This document shows positions 7,512 through 17,007 of a stretch of DNA of 64,000 bases, in pieces. Under the pieces are notes generated by a model. It made no database searches and was not told where the DNA came from. It saw only the letters and a program-made list of their open reading frames with translations. The position numbers and the translations under genes were made by a program. The stretch is from an uncultured Clostridium sp. GTDB taxonomy: Bacteria; Bacillota; Clostridia; Clostridiales; Clostridiaceae. Numbering within the stretch: position 1 is the stretch's first letter; the number at the start of each line of letters is the position of its first letter. The stretch is from the NCBI RefSeq assembly GCF_910588715.1, contig NZ_CAJURG010000003.1, positions 254,273-318,272 of the forward strand. The letters run 5' to 3'.

Positions 7512-8924
7512 TTATTCTACTACACTTACTTTTAAAAGGTTAGTTGATCCAACTTGATCTAATCCAGCAGCTATTATAACTGTATCTCCAGATTTAGCAA
7601 ATCCATTTTCAACAGCTAACTTAGTAGCATTTGCCATCATAGCGTCTGTTGAATTTTGGTCTTCAGCAACTACTGGATATACTCCAAAGCAGAACGCTAA
7701 GCTCTTAGCAACTTTTTCACATGGAGTTACAGCTACTATTGCACAGTCTGGTCTGCATTGAGAAATTCTTCTTGCAGTTGATCCACTCTTAGTTGAAGAA
7801 ACTATAGCAGCAGCTTTTAATTCATTGGCAGCATTACAAGCAGCTCTTGATATAACTCCTGATACAGCTGGAGTATGAGATTTAGCCTTAGAAACTGCAG
7901 TTTCATAATTTAATTTCTTTTCAGTTTCAATAGCTATTCTAGCCATTGTTTGAACTGATTCTACTGGCCAATCTCCATTAGCTGATTCTCCTGATAACAT
8001 GATTGCATCTGTACCATCTAATATAGCATTAGCTACGTCAGAAACTTCTGCTCTTGTTGGTCTTGGATTTCTCATCATTGAGTCTAACATTTGAGTTGCA
8101 GTTACAACTGGCTTTCCAGCAGCATTACATTTTTCAATCATCATCTTTTGAACAGCTGGTAATTTTTCAAATGGAATTTCAACTCCTAGATCTCCTCTAG
8201 CAACCATTAAACCATCAGAAGCTGCTAATATTGAATCTATGTTATCAACACCTTCTTGATTTTCGATTTTAGAAATTATTTGGATGTGTTCTCCACCATT
8301 TGCATTTAATATTTCTCTGATTGCTTCAACGTCTGAAGCTTTTCTTATAAATGAAGCAGCTACAGCATTAACTCCAATTTCACAACCAAATTTTAAGTCA
8401 GCTATATCTTTTTCAGTTAAAGCTGGTAATTGGATTGAAACTCCTGGAACGTTAACTCCTTTGTGAGTTGCAACAAATCCTGTGTTTTGAACTTTACAGT
8501 GGATTTTGTTTCCTTCAATTGATTCAACAGTTAATCCTACTAAACCATCATCTATAAGGATAGTGTCTCCTGGCTTAACATCGTTAGCTAATCCAGCATA
8601 AGTTACTGAACATTCTTCAGTATTACCTACAACATCTCCACCAGCGTGTACTGTGAATTTAGCACCCTCTTGTAATTCAACTTTCTTTGGATCAAATTTA
8701 CCAGTTCTGATTTCTGGTCCTTTTGTATCTAACATAACAGCGATTTCTTTATTGTGCTTCTTAGCTAATTCTTTAACTAAGTTGATTCTTGCTGCATGTT
8801 CTTCATGATCTCCATGAGAGAAGTTGTGTCTTGAAACATTCATTCCTGCTTCAATTATTTGTGATAATATTTCTGGATTTTCACTAGCTGGACCGATAGT
8901 GCAAATGATTTTAGTCTTTCTCAT
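7512..8924 (-). CDS. pyk: Pyruvate kinase
   Basis: This 470-residue glycolytic enzyme makes pyruvate and ATP from phosphoenolpyruvate and ADP. It opens with MRKTKIICTIGPAS. Family landmarks in order are MLDTKGPEIRTG (about 65), the active-site block SKIENQEGVDN and ARGDLGVEIPFEKLP (about 240-255), and KPVVTATQMLDSMM. The regulatory C-terminal domain is present, but the extra PEP-utiliser-like domain of the longer Bacillus enzyme is absent. It lies 61 nt downstream of pfkA on the same strand with a terminator after it, so the two form a glycolytic operon. The codon use is strongly biased, as expected for a highly expressed gene. Confidence 0.96.
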   Translation of the reverse strand: MRKTKIICTIGPASENPEILSQIIEAGMNVSRHNFSHGDHEEHAARINLVKELAKKHNKEIAVMLDTKGPEIRTGKFDPKKVELQEGAKFTVHAGGDVVGNTEECSVTYAGLANDVKPGDTILIDDGLVGLTVESIEGNKIHCKVQNTGFVATHKGVNVPGVSIQLPALTEKDIADLKFGCEIGVNAVAASFIRKASDVEAIREILNANGGEHIQIISKIENQEGVDNIDSILAASDGLMVARGDLGVEIPFEKLPAVQKMMIEKCNAAGKPVVTATQMLDSMMRNPRPTRAEVSDVANAILDGTDAIMLSGESANGDWPVESVQTMARIAIETEKKLNYETAVSKAKSHTPAVSGVISRAACNAANELKAAAIVSSTKSGSTARRISQCRPDCAIVAVTPCEKVAKSLAFCFGVYPVVAEDQNSTDAMMANATKLAVENGFAKSGDTVIIAAGLDQVGSTNLLKVSVVE

Positions 8925-8985
8925 CTAAAACTCTCCTTTAATCTCTAGATTTAATGTATTTAAAATAAATTATTAGCGCATCATA

Positions 8986-9945
8986 TTATTTAGAAATTTG
9001 CTCTGAAATTTCGTATAATTTTTCATCAAAAGTTCTAGGTAAAGCTAAAGCTTCATCTATATCTTGGTCAAATATTTCATTATCTTTTATACCAATTACT
9101 CTTGAAGTTTTACCTTCCATTAATAGTTCAATTGCTTTTGCACCCATTCTTGAAGCTAATACTCTATCAAAAGCACTTGGAGCTCCACCTCTTTGAATGT
9201 GTCCTAAAACTGTTGCTCTAGTTTCGATTCCTGTTTGAGCTTCTATATACTTAGCTAATTCTGAAGCTCCACCAACACCTTCAGCAAGTAATACTAAATT
9301 ATGCATTTTTCCAGCTTTCTTACCTTCTAAAATAACTTTACATAATTCTTCTTTATCGTAACCTTTTTCTGGTGCAATTATATATTCAGCTCCACAAGCT
9401 ATACCAGTATGAAGAGCAATATCTCCACAATTTCTACCCATAACTTCTACAATAGATACTCTTTCGTGTGAAGTTGAAGTATCTCTAATTTTATCTATAG
9501 CATCAACTACAGTATTTAATGCTGTATCAAATCCTATTGTGTAATCAGTGTAAGTTAAATCATTATCGATAGTTCCTGGTAAACCTATTGTTTTTACTCC
9601 TAACTTAGATAATAATTTAGCACCAGTGAAAGATCCATCTCCACCAATAACTACTAAAGCATCTACACCATTATCTGCAAGAATTTGTGCAGCTTCTTTT
9701 CTTACTTCTTCTTGTTTGAATTCTAAACATCTAGCAGTTCTTAAAATTGTACCGCCTCTTTGAATTATATCTGAAACTGATGATCTATTCATTGGGAATA
9801 ATTCACCATTAATTAATCCAGCATATCCTCTTTGAACTCCCATAACTTCAATACCATTGTGTATTGCAGTTCTTACTACTGCTCTTATTGCAGCATTCAT
9901 TCCTGGAGCATCTCCACCACTTGTTAAAACAGCTATTTTCTTCAT
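8986..9945 (-). CDS. pfkA: ATP-dependent 6-phosphofructokinase
   Basis: The enzyme phosphorylates fructose 6-phosphate at the committed step of glycolysis. MKKIAVLTSGGDAPGMNAAIR opens the protein, GGDGSFTGA (about 103) binds ATP, and PGTIDND with the catalytic aspartate is at about 124-130. The substrate-binding VEVMGRNCGDIA and IQRGGAPSAFDR follow. The ATG at 9943-9945 sits 9 nt from AGGAGG and gives 319 residues, exactly the usual length. A longer in-frame start would add 16 unrelated residues and is rejected. It is the first gene of the pfkA-pyk operon. Confidence 0.96.
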   Translation of the reverse strand: MKKIAVLTSGGDAPGMNAAIRAVVRTAIHNGIEVMGVQRGYAGLINGELFPMNRSSVSDIIQRGGTILRTARCLEFKQEEVRKEAAQILADNGVDALVVIGGDGSFTGAKLLSKLGVKTIGLPGTIDNDLTYTDYTIGFDTALNTVVDAIDKIRDTSTSHERVSIVEVMGRNCGDIALHTGIACGAEYIIAPEKGYDKEELCKVILEGKKAGKMHNLVLLAEGVGGASELAKYIEAQTGIETRATVLGHIQRGGAPSAFDRVLASRMGAKAIELLMEGKTSRVIGIKDNEIFDQDIDEALALPRTFDEKLYEISEQISK

Positions 9946-10008
9946 ATAAATATTCCTCCTCGATACTACTAACGACTCTGCCTGTCCACTCACTCTGAAA
10001 TATTTGTC

Positions 10009-10037
10009 ATCATATCACTATTTTGTTTATTGTTAAA
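10009..10037 (-). promoter_or_regulatory. Probable sigma-A promoter of pfkA-pyk
   Basis: On the minus strand TTTAAC (10032-10037), a 17-nt spacer and TATGAT (10009-10014) place the start near 10002, about 57 nt before the pfkA ATG. The rest of the gap to 10392 is AT-rich with no gene visible. Confidence 0.55.
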
Positions 10038-10392
10038 CTTTTTACCACCTTATATATTTTACTTGTAAAATGATTGTAATGCAACTAAAAATAAATGTGC
10101 TTATGTCTAAAATTATCGTTTTCTTATAGGTTTACATGACTATTTTACCCTAATTTTATCGAAAATATAGGTGTATTTTAATTATAATTTTATTTCCTTG
10201 CATTTTTTTACATTTATTATTCTATTATATTTTATATGAAAAATATGTAAATTTCAATATTTTTTTACCTTATTGTTATTTAATTAACATTGATATTAAT
10301 TATTTTTTTTATTTTAAAAATATCTTTATTTTAAATTCGAGTTATTCAATTTACTTTTTTTGTGAAATCTTATAAAAATTTTTTTAGAAGAA

Positions 10393-10429
10393 AAATATCT
10401 TCACAAAAGAATAATTTGTGAAGATATTT
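10393..10429 (-). terminator. Terminator of dnaE
   Basis: Perfect 15-bp stem AAATATCTTCACAAA (10393-10407) / 10415-10429, 17 nt past the dnaE stop, followed on the minus strand by TTCTTCT. Confidence 0.75.
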
Positions 10430-10446
10430 AAACATTTTATTTAATT

Positions 10447-12738
10447 TTAATCCACTATTTTTACATTATTTTCTCCAAAAATATTTTTTAATTCAAAAAC
10501 AATATCTGTGTTTAAATCTACCCATATTTCCCTTGGCACTCTATAACTTTTTCTATCATTTGAAGTAAATATATAAATTGCAGAATCACCTTTATATTCA
10601 TTTGCAATCTGTATTAATTTAGGTTTCATTTCTTTAGCCTTTTGCAAATCATCAACTCTTATATATAACTTATTGCTATTTATCTTTTCTAATGGCTCAA
10701 TGCTTTCACAAATAAGCTTTGGTTCCTCATCTTCTTTTATATTAACTCTTCCTTTAATAATAACCATTGAATCTAAGTTTATTAAATTTCTTACTTTGTC
10801 TAATGTCTTAGGAAAAACTACTACTTCAATGACCCCTGTTAAATCTTCTAACTTTAAAAATGCCATTATTGAATTATTTCTAGTTACTTTTTGGTTTACT
10901 TCTGCTAATATCCCACCAATTATTACTCTTTGATTATCTTGAATTAAATTTTCATCCTCATTTAATCCATCCATAATACTTTCATAAGATTGGAATATCT
11001 TTTCTATTGTAGTTGAAGTCATCATTTTTAAACTTTTTTCATACTCATCTAAAGGATGACCTGATATATAAAGTCCAGTCATTTCTTTTTCCATTGATAA
11101 TAAGTTATTTTTTGAAAATTCATTTATATCTGGATATTTTATTTCTGGTACTTTTATTTCTTCATCTGAAAGATTAAAAAGATTAAGTTGACCATCTATA
11201 TTTCTTTTTTTATCGTAAAAAACACTTTCCATTAATTTTTCATAAACATTTAAAAGCTTTGACCTAAATGTTTTAAATTCATCAAATGCCCCTGCTTTTA
11301 TTAAGCTTTCTACTGCTCTTTTGTTTATTGTTGATAATTCAATTTTATTTATAAAATCAATTAATGACTCAAACCTTCCTTTGCTTTCTCTAGCACTAAC
11401 TATTCCTTCAACAACATTCAATCCAACATTTTTTATTGCTGCTAAACCAAATCTTATACTATTTCCTTTAACAGTAAACTTTGAGTAACTTTCATTTATA
11501 TTAGGCGGTAAAACCTGTATACCTAATCCTTCTGCAAATTTAATATAGTGTGCTACTTTTTCACTTATTCCCATAACAGAGTTTACCATAGCTGCTATGG
11601 TTTCTACTGGATAGTAATGCATTAAATATGCTGTTTGATAGCCTATTACTGCATAGGCTGCTGCATGAGATTTATTAAAAGCATACGAAGCAAAATCCAT
11701 CATCTGATCGAAAATTTCATTTGCTGCTTTTTCGCTTATACCATTTCTCAAACAGCCTGGCACTTCTACATTGCCACTTTCATCTACTATTCCATATATA
11801 AAGTTTTTTCTCTCTTGTTCCATAACGCTATGCTTTTTCTTTGACATAGCTCTTCTAACCATATCACTTCTACCTAAAGAGTATCCCCCTAGATCTCTAA
11901 CTATTTGCATAACTTGCTCTTGATACACCATTACTCCATAAGTAACATCTAATATACTTTCAAGCTCTGGTGTTTCATAATGTACACTATCTTTATTTCT
12001 CTTTCCTTCTATATATCTTGGAATTTCTGCCATTGGACCTGGTCTATATAACGATATTCCGGCTATAATATCTTCTAAACAATCTGGCTTAAGTTCTTTC
12101 ATAAATGATGTCATTCCAGGAGATTCTAGTTGAAATACACCTGCTGTTTTTCCTTCACCAATCATGTTATAAACATTTTTATCTTCAAAATCTATTTTAT
12201 CTAAATCAAGGTCTATATTTCTATTTTCCTTAATCATCTTAACAGCCTCACTCATAACTGTTAAAGTTCTTAATCCAAGGAAATCCATTTTTAATAGACC
12301 AAGTTCTTCTAATGTTGTCATATCAAATTGAGTTACTATCATATCTTCATTTTTTTGAAGTGGTACATACTCAACTAATGGTTTTGATGCAATAACTACA
12401 CCAGCGGCATGGGTTGATGAATGCCTTGGTAAACCTTCTAATGTTTTACTAACATCTATTAATGTCTTTACCCTATCTTCACTATCATATGCTAATTTAA
12501 GCTCTGGATTTAGTTCTAACGCCTTTTCTATGGTTATCCCAAGCATCGTAGGAATCATTTTAGCTATTCTATCAACTTCTGCATATGAATAATTCATAGC
12601 TCTTCCTACGTCTCTCAAGCACAATCTTGCTGCCATAGTACCAAATGTAATTATTTGCGATACATTTTTAGCTCCATATTTCTCAACAACATAATCAATT
12701 ACTTCCTGTCTTCTTTCATAACAAAAATCAGAATCTAT
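10447..12738 (-). CDS. dnaE: DNA polymerase III alpha subunit, exon 2 (C-terminal 763 residues)
   Basis: This is the second exon of dnaE; the full coding sequence joins 14464..13202 to 12738..10447, giving 1184 residues. Reading from 12738 gives IDSDFCYERRQEVIDYVVEK, which continues the PDxDxDF catalytic motif begun in exon 1. The fingers segment FGTMAARLCLRDVGRAMNYS follows, then the helix-hairpin-helix/beta-clamp-binding region. An OB-fold (about 1000-1080 of the joined protein, RVIIGGILAEVNQKVTRNN) and a C-terminal tail come last. It is the replicative polymerase of the DnaE type. The first ATG inside the exon (12636) is not a real start; it lies within the conserved TFGTMAAR motif. Confidence 0.93.
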   Translation of the reverse strand: MDSDFCYERRQEVIDYVVEKYGAKNVSQIITFGTMAARLCLRDVGRAMNYSYAEVDRIAKMIPTMLGITIEKALELNPELKLAYDSEDRVKTLIDVSKTLEGLPRHSSTHAAGVVIASKPLVEYVPLQKNEDMIVTQFDMTTLEELGLLKMDFLGLRTLTVMSEAVKMIKENRNIDLDLDKIDFEDKNVYNMIGEGKTAGVFQLESPGMTSFMKELKPDCLEDIIAGISLYRPGPMAEIPRYIEGKRNKDSVHYETPELESILDVTYGVMVYQEQVMQIVRDLGGYSLGRSDMVRRAMSKKKHSVMEQERKNFIYGIVDESGNVEVPGCLRNGISEKAANEIFDQMMDFASYAFNKSHAAAYAVIGYQTAYLMHYYPVETIAAMVNSVMGISEKVAHYIKFAEGLGIQVLPPNINESYSKFTVKGNSIRFGLAAIKNVGLNVVEGIVSARESKGRFESLIDFINKIELSTINKRAVESLIKAGAFDEFKTFRSKLLNVYEKLMESVFYDKKRNIDGQLNLFNLSDEEIKVPEIKYPDINEFSKNNLLSMEKEMTGLYISGHPLDEYEKSLKMMTSTTIEKIFQSYESIMDGLNEDENLIQDNQRVIIGGILAEVNQKVTRNNSIMAFLKLEDLTGVIEVVVFPKTLDKVRNLINLDSMVIIKGRVNIKEDEEPKLICESIEPLEKINSNKLYIRVDDLQKAKEMKPKLIQIANEYKGDSAIYIFTSNDRKSYRVPREIWVDLNTDIVFELKNIFGENNVKIVD

Positions 12739-13201
12739 CTATTACTACCCTCTCTTTCGAGATACTTAAACACTACTTTAGTAGTGGGTATAGACTATAT
12801 CTTCACCCACCGACCTTTATACGGTTTGGGCTGCCCCACTTCGCTACCATTTATAATGAAACTCAACTCATTTCAGTCACTGAGTAAGTTTAATTTACCA
12901 AATTAAGATTTGGAATTTCACTTAAAGATAGCTACGTCCCTTTGGACTAGTCGTTGAACGTTTCCCTATTCAGGACTTCGCTGCTTATTACCCAATATAT
13001 TAATTTTTTAGCATTCACGCCTAAGTCTATTTCATCTTTACGTTGTAGCATTAATATCTCTAAGGGCTTTCAAGCAATTCGAGGCTCTTTAAGCACATTA
13101 TTTCTAATATACACGACTATTAAATTTAAAGCGTATTATTTTAACGATTTATACTTTTAGTATTTTCTATCTAAAAAAATATTACAACAAACTTATTTAT
13201 A
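12739..13201 (-). ncRNA. Group I self-splicing intron in dnaE, 463 nt, without endonuclease gene
   Basis: On the minus strand the conserved core elements occur in order. P is AATTGCTTGAAAGCC (13079-13065), Q is AATAAGCAGCGAAGTCC (12989-12973), R is GTTCAACGACTAGTCC (12959-12944) and S is AAGATATAGTCTA (12803-12791). R and S pair as P7 (GACTA/TAGTC). P3 is CTTAAAGA (13093-13086) with TCTTTAAG (12928-12921). A GTCC-AAA-GGGAC hairpin after R looks like P7.1 of subgroup IA. P1 pairs the exon end CAGAU with intron GUUUG, with the standard U-G at the splice site. The intron ends in G (12739). Removing 12739-13201 restores the DnaE frame exactly. No homing endonuclease fits inside. Confidence 0.93.
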
Positions 13202-14464
13202 ATCTGGCATACTTACTCTTTCAGGATTTAAAAATCTCTCGAACAGTAAGTTATATTTTATTGGGTTTATTTTTGTTATTCCAAGAGTATATGCAACAAT
13301 TGAACCTGCTGCCGAACCCCTTCCTGGTCCAGTTGGTATTCCATTATCATTTGAATACTTAATAAAATCCCAAGTAATGAGGAAGTAATCAACATATCCC
13401 ATTTGATTAATTACATCAAGCTCATAACTTAATCTATCAACATATTCCCTTGCCTCTTCATTATCTTCTGCAAAGCTTTTTATATCTTGAACATTAATTA
13501 ACTTATTTCTAAATTCCTCAAACACATCATATCTTTCTACAAGTCCTTCAAAACATACTTCCTCAAGATAATCAAAATGTGTTTTATATCCTTGTGGAAC
13601 TGGGAAATTAGGTAATTTAGAAACATGGAACTCATAATCAAAATTACATTCCTCCGCAATTTTTAATGTATTTTCTAATGCTTCAGGAATATAAGAGAAC
13701 ATATCCCACATTTCTTGAGGGGATTTTAAATAAAACTCATCCGAAGGATATCTTCTTCTATTTTTATCCTCTAAAGTTTTTCCAGTTTGAATACACATTA
13801 AAATATCATGTGCTTTTGAATCCTCTTTATTAATATAATGAACATCATTAGTTGCAACTAATGGAATTCCAGTTTCTTTAGATAACTTAATATTATATTC
13901 TATAACTTTTCTTTGTTCTTCCATTCCATGATCTTGAATTTCTAAATAAAATCCATCATTAAATATATCCTTATAGATTAATGCAACTTCTTTTGCCTTT
14001 TCATAATTTTCCCTTAATAAATTTTTTTGTACTTCTCCACCAAGACAAGCACTTAATGCAATTAATCCCTCGCTATGTTTTTTTAAAAAATCATGGTCAA
14101 CTCTTGGCTTATAGTAAAATCCATCAATAGATGCTGCTGATACTATTTCCATTAAATTTTCATAACCAACTTCATTTTTTACTAACAAAACTAAATGATT
14201 AGTACTATTATCCTTATCATTAATTTTAATATTCATAGACTTACTTGCAACATATACTTCGCAACCAAGTATAGGTTTAATGCCTTGTGCTATAGCTTCT
14301 TTGTAAAATGCAACACATCCATACATAACCCCATGGTCTGTTATAGCTATACTTTCCATTCCAAGTTCTTTTGCTTTATTAATAACTTTTTTAATTTTTG
14401 CAGAACTATCAAGTAAACTATATTCAGTATGTAAGTGGAGATGGCAAAACTTTTTGTTTTCCAT
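13202..14464 (-). CDS. dnaE: DNA polymerase III alpha subunit, exon 1 (N-terminal 421 residues)
   Basis: The first exon carries the PHP domain with HLHTEYSLLDS (about residues 9-19), ITDHGVMYG and the LPNFPVPQGYKT region. The start of the polymerase palm follows, with GPGRGSAAGSIVAYTLGIT and FERFLNPERVSMPD. Without splicing, the frame adds only YK and stops inside the intron, so the unspliced message would give a 423-residue protein with no polymerase active site. The ATG follows AGGAGGTG. The gene is downstream of whiA on the same strand, with a hairpin between them. Bacillus-group bacteria also have PolC; here the exon pair is clearly DnaE, since it lacks an inserted exonuclease. Confidence 0.93.
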
Positions 14465-14546
14465 TTAAAGCACCTCCTCATTATAATTATTTACACAAAA
14501 TTTTAAACTAACATATAAACAATAACAATATTGATTATATAACTTT

Positions 14547-14571
14547 AAAGTCTGCCTTAACAGCAGACTTT
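14547..14571. terminator. Hairpin between whiA and dnaE
   Basis: AAAGTCTGC (14547-14555) and GCAGACTTT (14563-14571). The T-run is better on the plus strand than on the minus strand, so it may only weakly terminate whiA transcripts. Confidence 0.5.
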
Positions 14572-14605
14572 TTCTTAAAATATTATATTATAATTATTAA
14601 ACAAA

Positions 14606-15556
14606 TTAATAATTTCCACTTCTAATTTCTTCAGCTATTTTTTCTATTTTTCTTAATCTATGATTTATTCCTGACTTACCAACCGGTGGATCTAACATTT
14701 CACCTAACTCTTTAAGAGATTCATCAGGATAACTTAATCTAAGCTCTGCAACCTCTTGAAGGTTCTTAGGTAATCTTTTAAGTCCTATACTATTTTGTAT
14801 AAGCTTTATACTTTCAACTTGTCTTACTGCTGCATTTACTGTTTTGCTTAAATTAGCTGTTTCACAATTAACAAGCCTATTTACATTGTTTCTCATTTCC
14901 TTCATTATTCTTATATTTTCAAGTTCAAGCAATGAAGTATGAGCCCCAACAATATTTAAAAGGTCAACTATTTGTTCACCCTCTTTTATATATATTATAA
15001 AACTATTTTTTCTTTGAATAACCTTTGAGTTTAATCCAAAAGAATTAATAAGCTTAGATAAATCTATTGCATATTCTTCACTATGAGTTACAAATTCTAA
15101 ATGATATGTCTTTTCAGGATTAGTTACACTTCCCCCACCAATAAAAGCTCCTCTTATATATGCTTTTTTATATTCTTCAGTCTTTACCATTTCAGGATCT
15201 ATTTTGTAATCAATAGTTAGTACCCCATCTATTTCCCTAAAAATACCTGTCTCTTGAAGTAAATCCCTAACCCCCATATCTTCTTCAATTAAAACCATAT
15301 ATATATTGTTTTTCTTTAAAGAATTACTTTTTTTAACCATTAATTTAGAATGTATATTAAAGTGTTCCTTTAGTATAGTGAATATATGCCTTGCTGAAGC
15401 TGGATTTTCTGTTGTAATTCTAAAGCTAAGACCTTTTCCACTAAATCCTATTGTTCCACTCCCTTTCATTATTGCCGAAAGCTCTGCTAATGCTTCCTCT
15501 TTAGATATATCTATATACCTACATATTTCTCCCTTTACTTTCGCTGAAAACGACAT
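14606..15556 (-). CDS. whiA: WhiA family DNA-binding regulator
   Basis: The 316-residue protein opens MSFSAKVKGEICRY, typical of Firmicute WhiA. The first two thirds form a LAGLIDADG-like fold (AYIRGAFIGGGSVTNPEKTYHLEFV near 140-165), which lacks nuclease activity in characterised members. A C-terminal helix-turn-helix follows (LPKNLQEVAELRLSYPDESLKELGEML). WhiA controls sporulation genes in Streptomyces and affects cell division and chromosome segregation in B. subtilis. Upstream are yvcK and rapZ in the conserved rapZ-yvcK-whiA order, with a hairpin (15645-15672) between yvcK and whiA that could reduce readthrough. Confidence 0.93.
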   Translation of the reverse strand: MSFSAKVKGEICRYIDISKEEALAELSAIMKGSGTIGFSGKGLSFRITTENPASARHIFTILKEHFNIHSKLMVKKSNSLKKNNIYMVLIEEDMGVRDLLQETGIFREIDGVLTIDYKIDPEMVKTEEYKKAYIRGAFIGGGSVTNPEKTYHLEFVTHSEEYAIDLSKLINSFGLNSKVIQRKNSFIIYIKEGEQIVDLLNIVGAHTSLLELENIRIMKEMRNNVNRLVNCETANLSKTVNAAVRQVESIKLIQNSIGLKRLPKNLQEVAELRLSYPDESLKELGEMLDPPVGKSGINHRLRKIEKIAEEIRSGNY

Positions 15557-15644
15557 AAATTATTCTCCTAACTAACTATAAATATATGCTTCATTATATC
15601 ATAAACTGTTCCGTATGTGTCATAATATAATATTGGAAAATAAA

Positions 15645-15672
15645 AGACCATATCAAAATTTAGATATAGTCT
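15645..15672 (-). terminator. Hairpin between yvcK and whiA
   Basis: AGACCATATC (15645-15654) pairs with GATATAGTCT (15663-15672) with one mismatch. The minus strand continues TTTTATTTT. Confidence 0.55.
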
Positions 15673-15681
15673 ATAATAACT

Positions 15682-17007
15682 TTATTTTTTATTTTGTATC
15701 TTTTTTGATAAATACATATACTCTATAATTTTCTTTTTATCATAAAGCAACTTTTTATCTAAAATAGTTGCCATTAAAACTTGAGCTAAATTTTCTGCAT
15801 CATGCTTTACATATCCCTTTGATATTTTAACTAAGTCAGTCTCAATAACTTCTACATTTAATTTTTCTATATTTTCATAATCTAATTTTACTAATTTAGA
15901 GCCTTCCTTTGAATATCTTTCTTCTACATCATCAGGAATTATCCCATTATTTGCAATAACATATTGAATACTATTTTTACCACAATACTTCATTAAAGTT
16001 TCAATATGGTCTGATACATGAAAGTTATCAGTTTCACCTGGTTGAGTCATTACATTAGATATATATATTTTTATTGCATTACTCTTATTTATTGATTCAA
16101 CTATATTTTCAACTAATAAATTAGGAATTATGCTAGTGTAAAGACTTCCTGGACCCATAATAATAGCATCAGCTTCCTTAATAGCTATAAGCGCATCATT
16201 TAAAGGCTTGGCCTTCTTTGGATTAATTTTTAATTGCTTTATTTTACTTTTTTGATTTATAACTTCTTCTGGAATAATAGATTCACCATTTATTAAATTT
16301 CCATTTTCAAGCTCAGCTACAAGCTTTATATCATCAAGTGTAACTGGTAATACTTTTCCTGTTACTGCAAGTACTGAACTCATTTTTTGTACTGCTTCTT
16401 CAAAATTACCACTTATTCCAGTCATTGCTGCTAAAAATAAATTACCAAAATTTTGTCCCTTCAATGAACCTTCTGTAAACCTATATTGAAGTAATTCTTC
16501 CATAATTGGTTCAGTATCTGCTAATGCTAAAATACAATTACGTATATCCCCAGGTGGAAGCATTCCAAGGTCAGCTCTAAGCTTACCTGAACCTCCCCCA
16601 TCATCTGCTACAGTTACAATTGCAGTTATATTATTTGTATATAACTTTAATCCCCTAAGCATTGTAGATAATCCAGTTCCCCCACCAATTACAACTACCT
16701 TAGGACCTCCTAATTTAACTCTTTCCTCATCTACAAGTTGTTGTATGCTTTTATCATCTATCGTTATTTTAACCTTTTCAGAATTTATTAAAGTACTAAA
16801 AGATTTAATAAAGCCTGAAAATGCAAAATACATAATTCCAATCCCAATTAAACTTAAAATAAAATATAAAATTTTTATAGAATCATTATAATTCTTATTT
16901 GAAAAAATCTCTACAATTCCTAATACCAATATAACCATCCCAACAAAACCAGTAAATATCCATCTCTTCATTTTTACTCCTGGTTTCATTAAAAATTCCA
17001 TTATCAT
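15682..17007 (-). CDS. yvcK: YvcK/GlmR-type regulator with N-terminal membrane helices
   Basis: A CofD-like (UPF0052) domain starts at about residue 102 with VVVIGGGTGLSTMLRGLK, followed by ADDGGGSGKLR and GNLFLAAMTGISGNF. In B. subtilis this protein (GlmR) binds UDP-N-acetylglucosamine and supports cell-wall precursor supply on gluconeogenic carbon. Unlike the Bacillus protein, this one has two N-terminal hydrophobic helices (about 17-37 and 44-66), as in other clostridia. The first ATG overlaps the rapZ stop by four bases (ATGA). An internal ATG at codon 13 (MKRWIF) has a better ribosome site, AGGAG at 6 nt, and may be the true start. Confidence 0.9.
   Translation of the reverse strand: MIMEFLMKPGVKMKRWIFTGFVGMVILVLGIVEIFSNKNYNDSIKILYFILSLIGIGIMYFAFSGFIKSFSTLINSEKVKITIDDKSIQQLVDEERVKLGGPKVVVIGGGTGLSTMLRGLKLYTNNITAIVTVADDGGGSGKLRADLGMLPPGDIRNCILALADTEPIMEELLQYRFTEGSLKGQNFGNLFLAAMTGISGNFEEAVQKMSSVLAVTGKVLPVTLDDIKLVAELENGNLINGESIIPEEVINQKSKIKQLKINPKKAKPLNDALIAIKEADAIIMGPGSLYTSIIPNLLVENIVESINKSNAIKIYISNVMTQPGETDNFHVSDHIETLMKYCGKNSIQYVIANNGIIPDDVEERYSKEGSKLVKLDYENIEKLNVEVIETDLVKISKGYVKHDAENLAQVLMATILDKKLLYDKKKIIEYMYLSKKIQNKK

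Noticed and set aside
8284..8466. Small plus-strand reading frames inside pyk and in many other genes
   Set aside because: They lie antisense to clear enzymes with conserved motifs and show no ribosome site or family pattern of their own.
12655..13160. Two short plus-strand reading frames as possible intron-encoded proteins
   Set aside because: They are antisense to the intron and exon 2, have no LAGLIDADG, GIY-YIG or HNH motif, and no ribosome site of note.
10447..14464. dnaE as a broken pseudogene with a stop codon
   Set aside because: The interruption has a complete group I core, a valid P1 and terminal G, and excision restores the frame and the PDxDxDF motif exactly.
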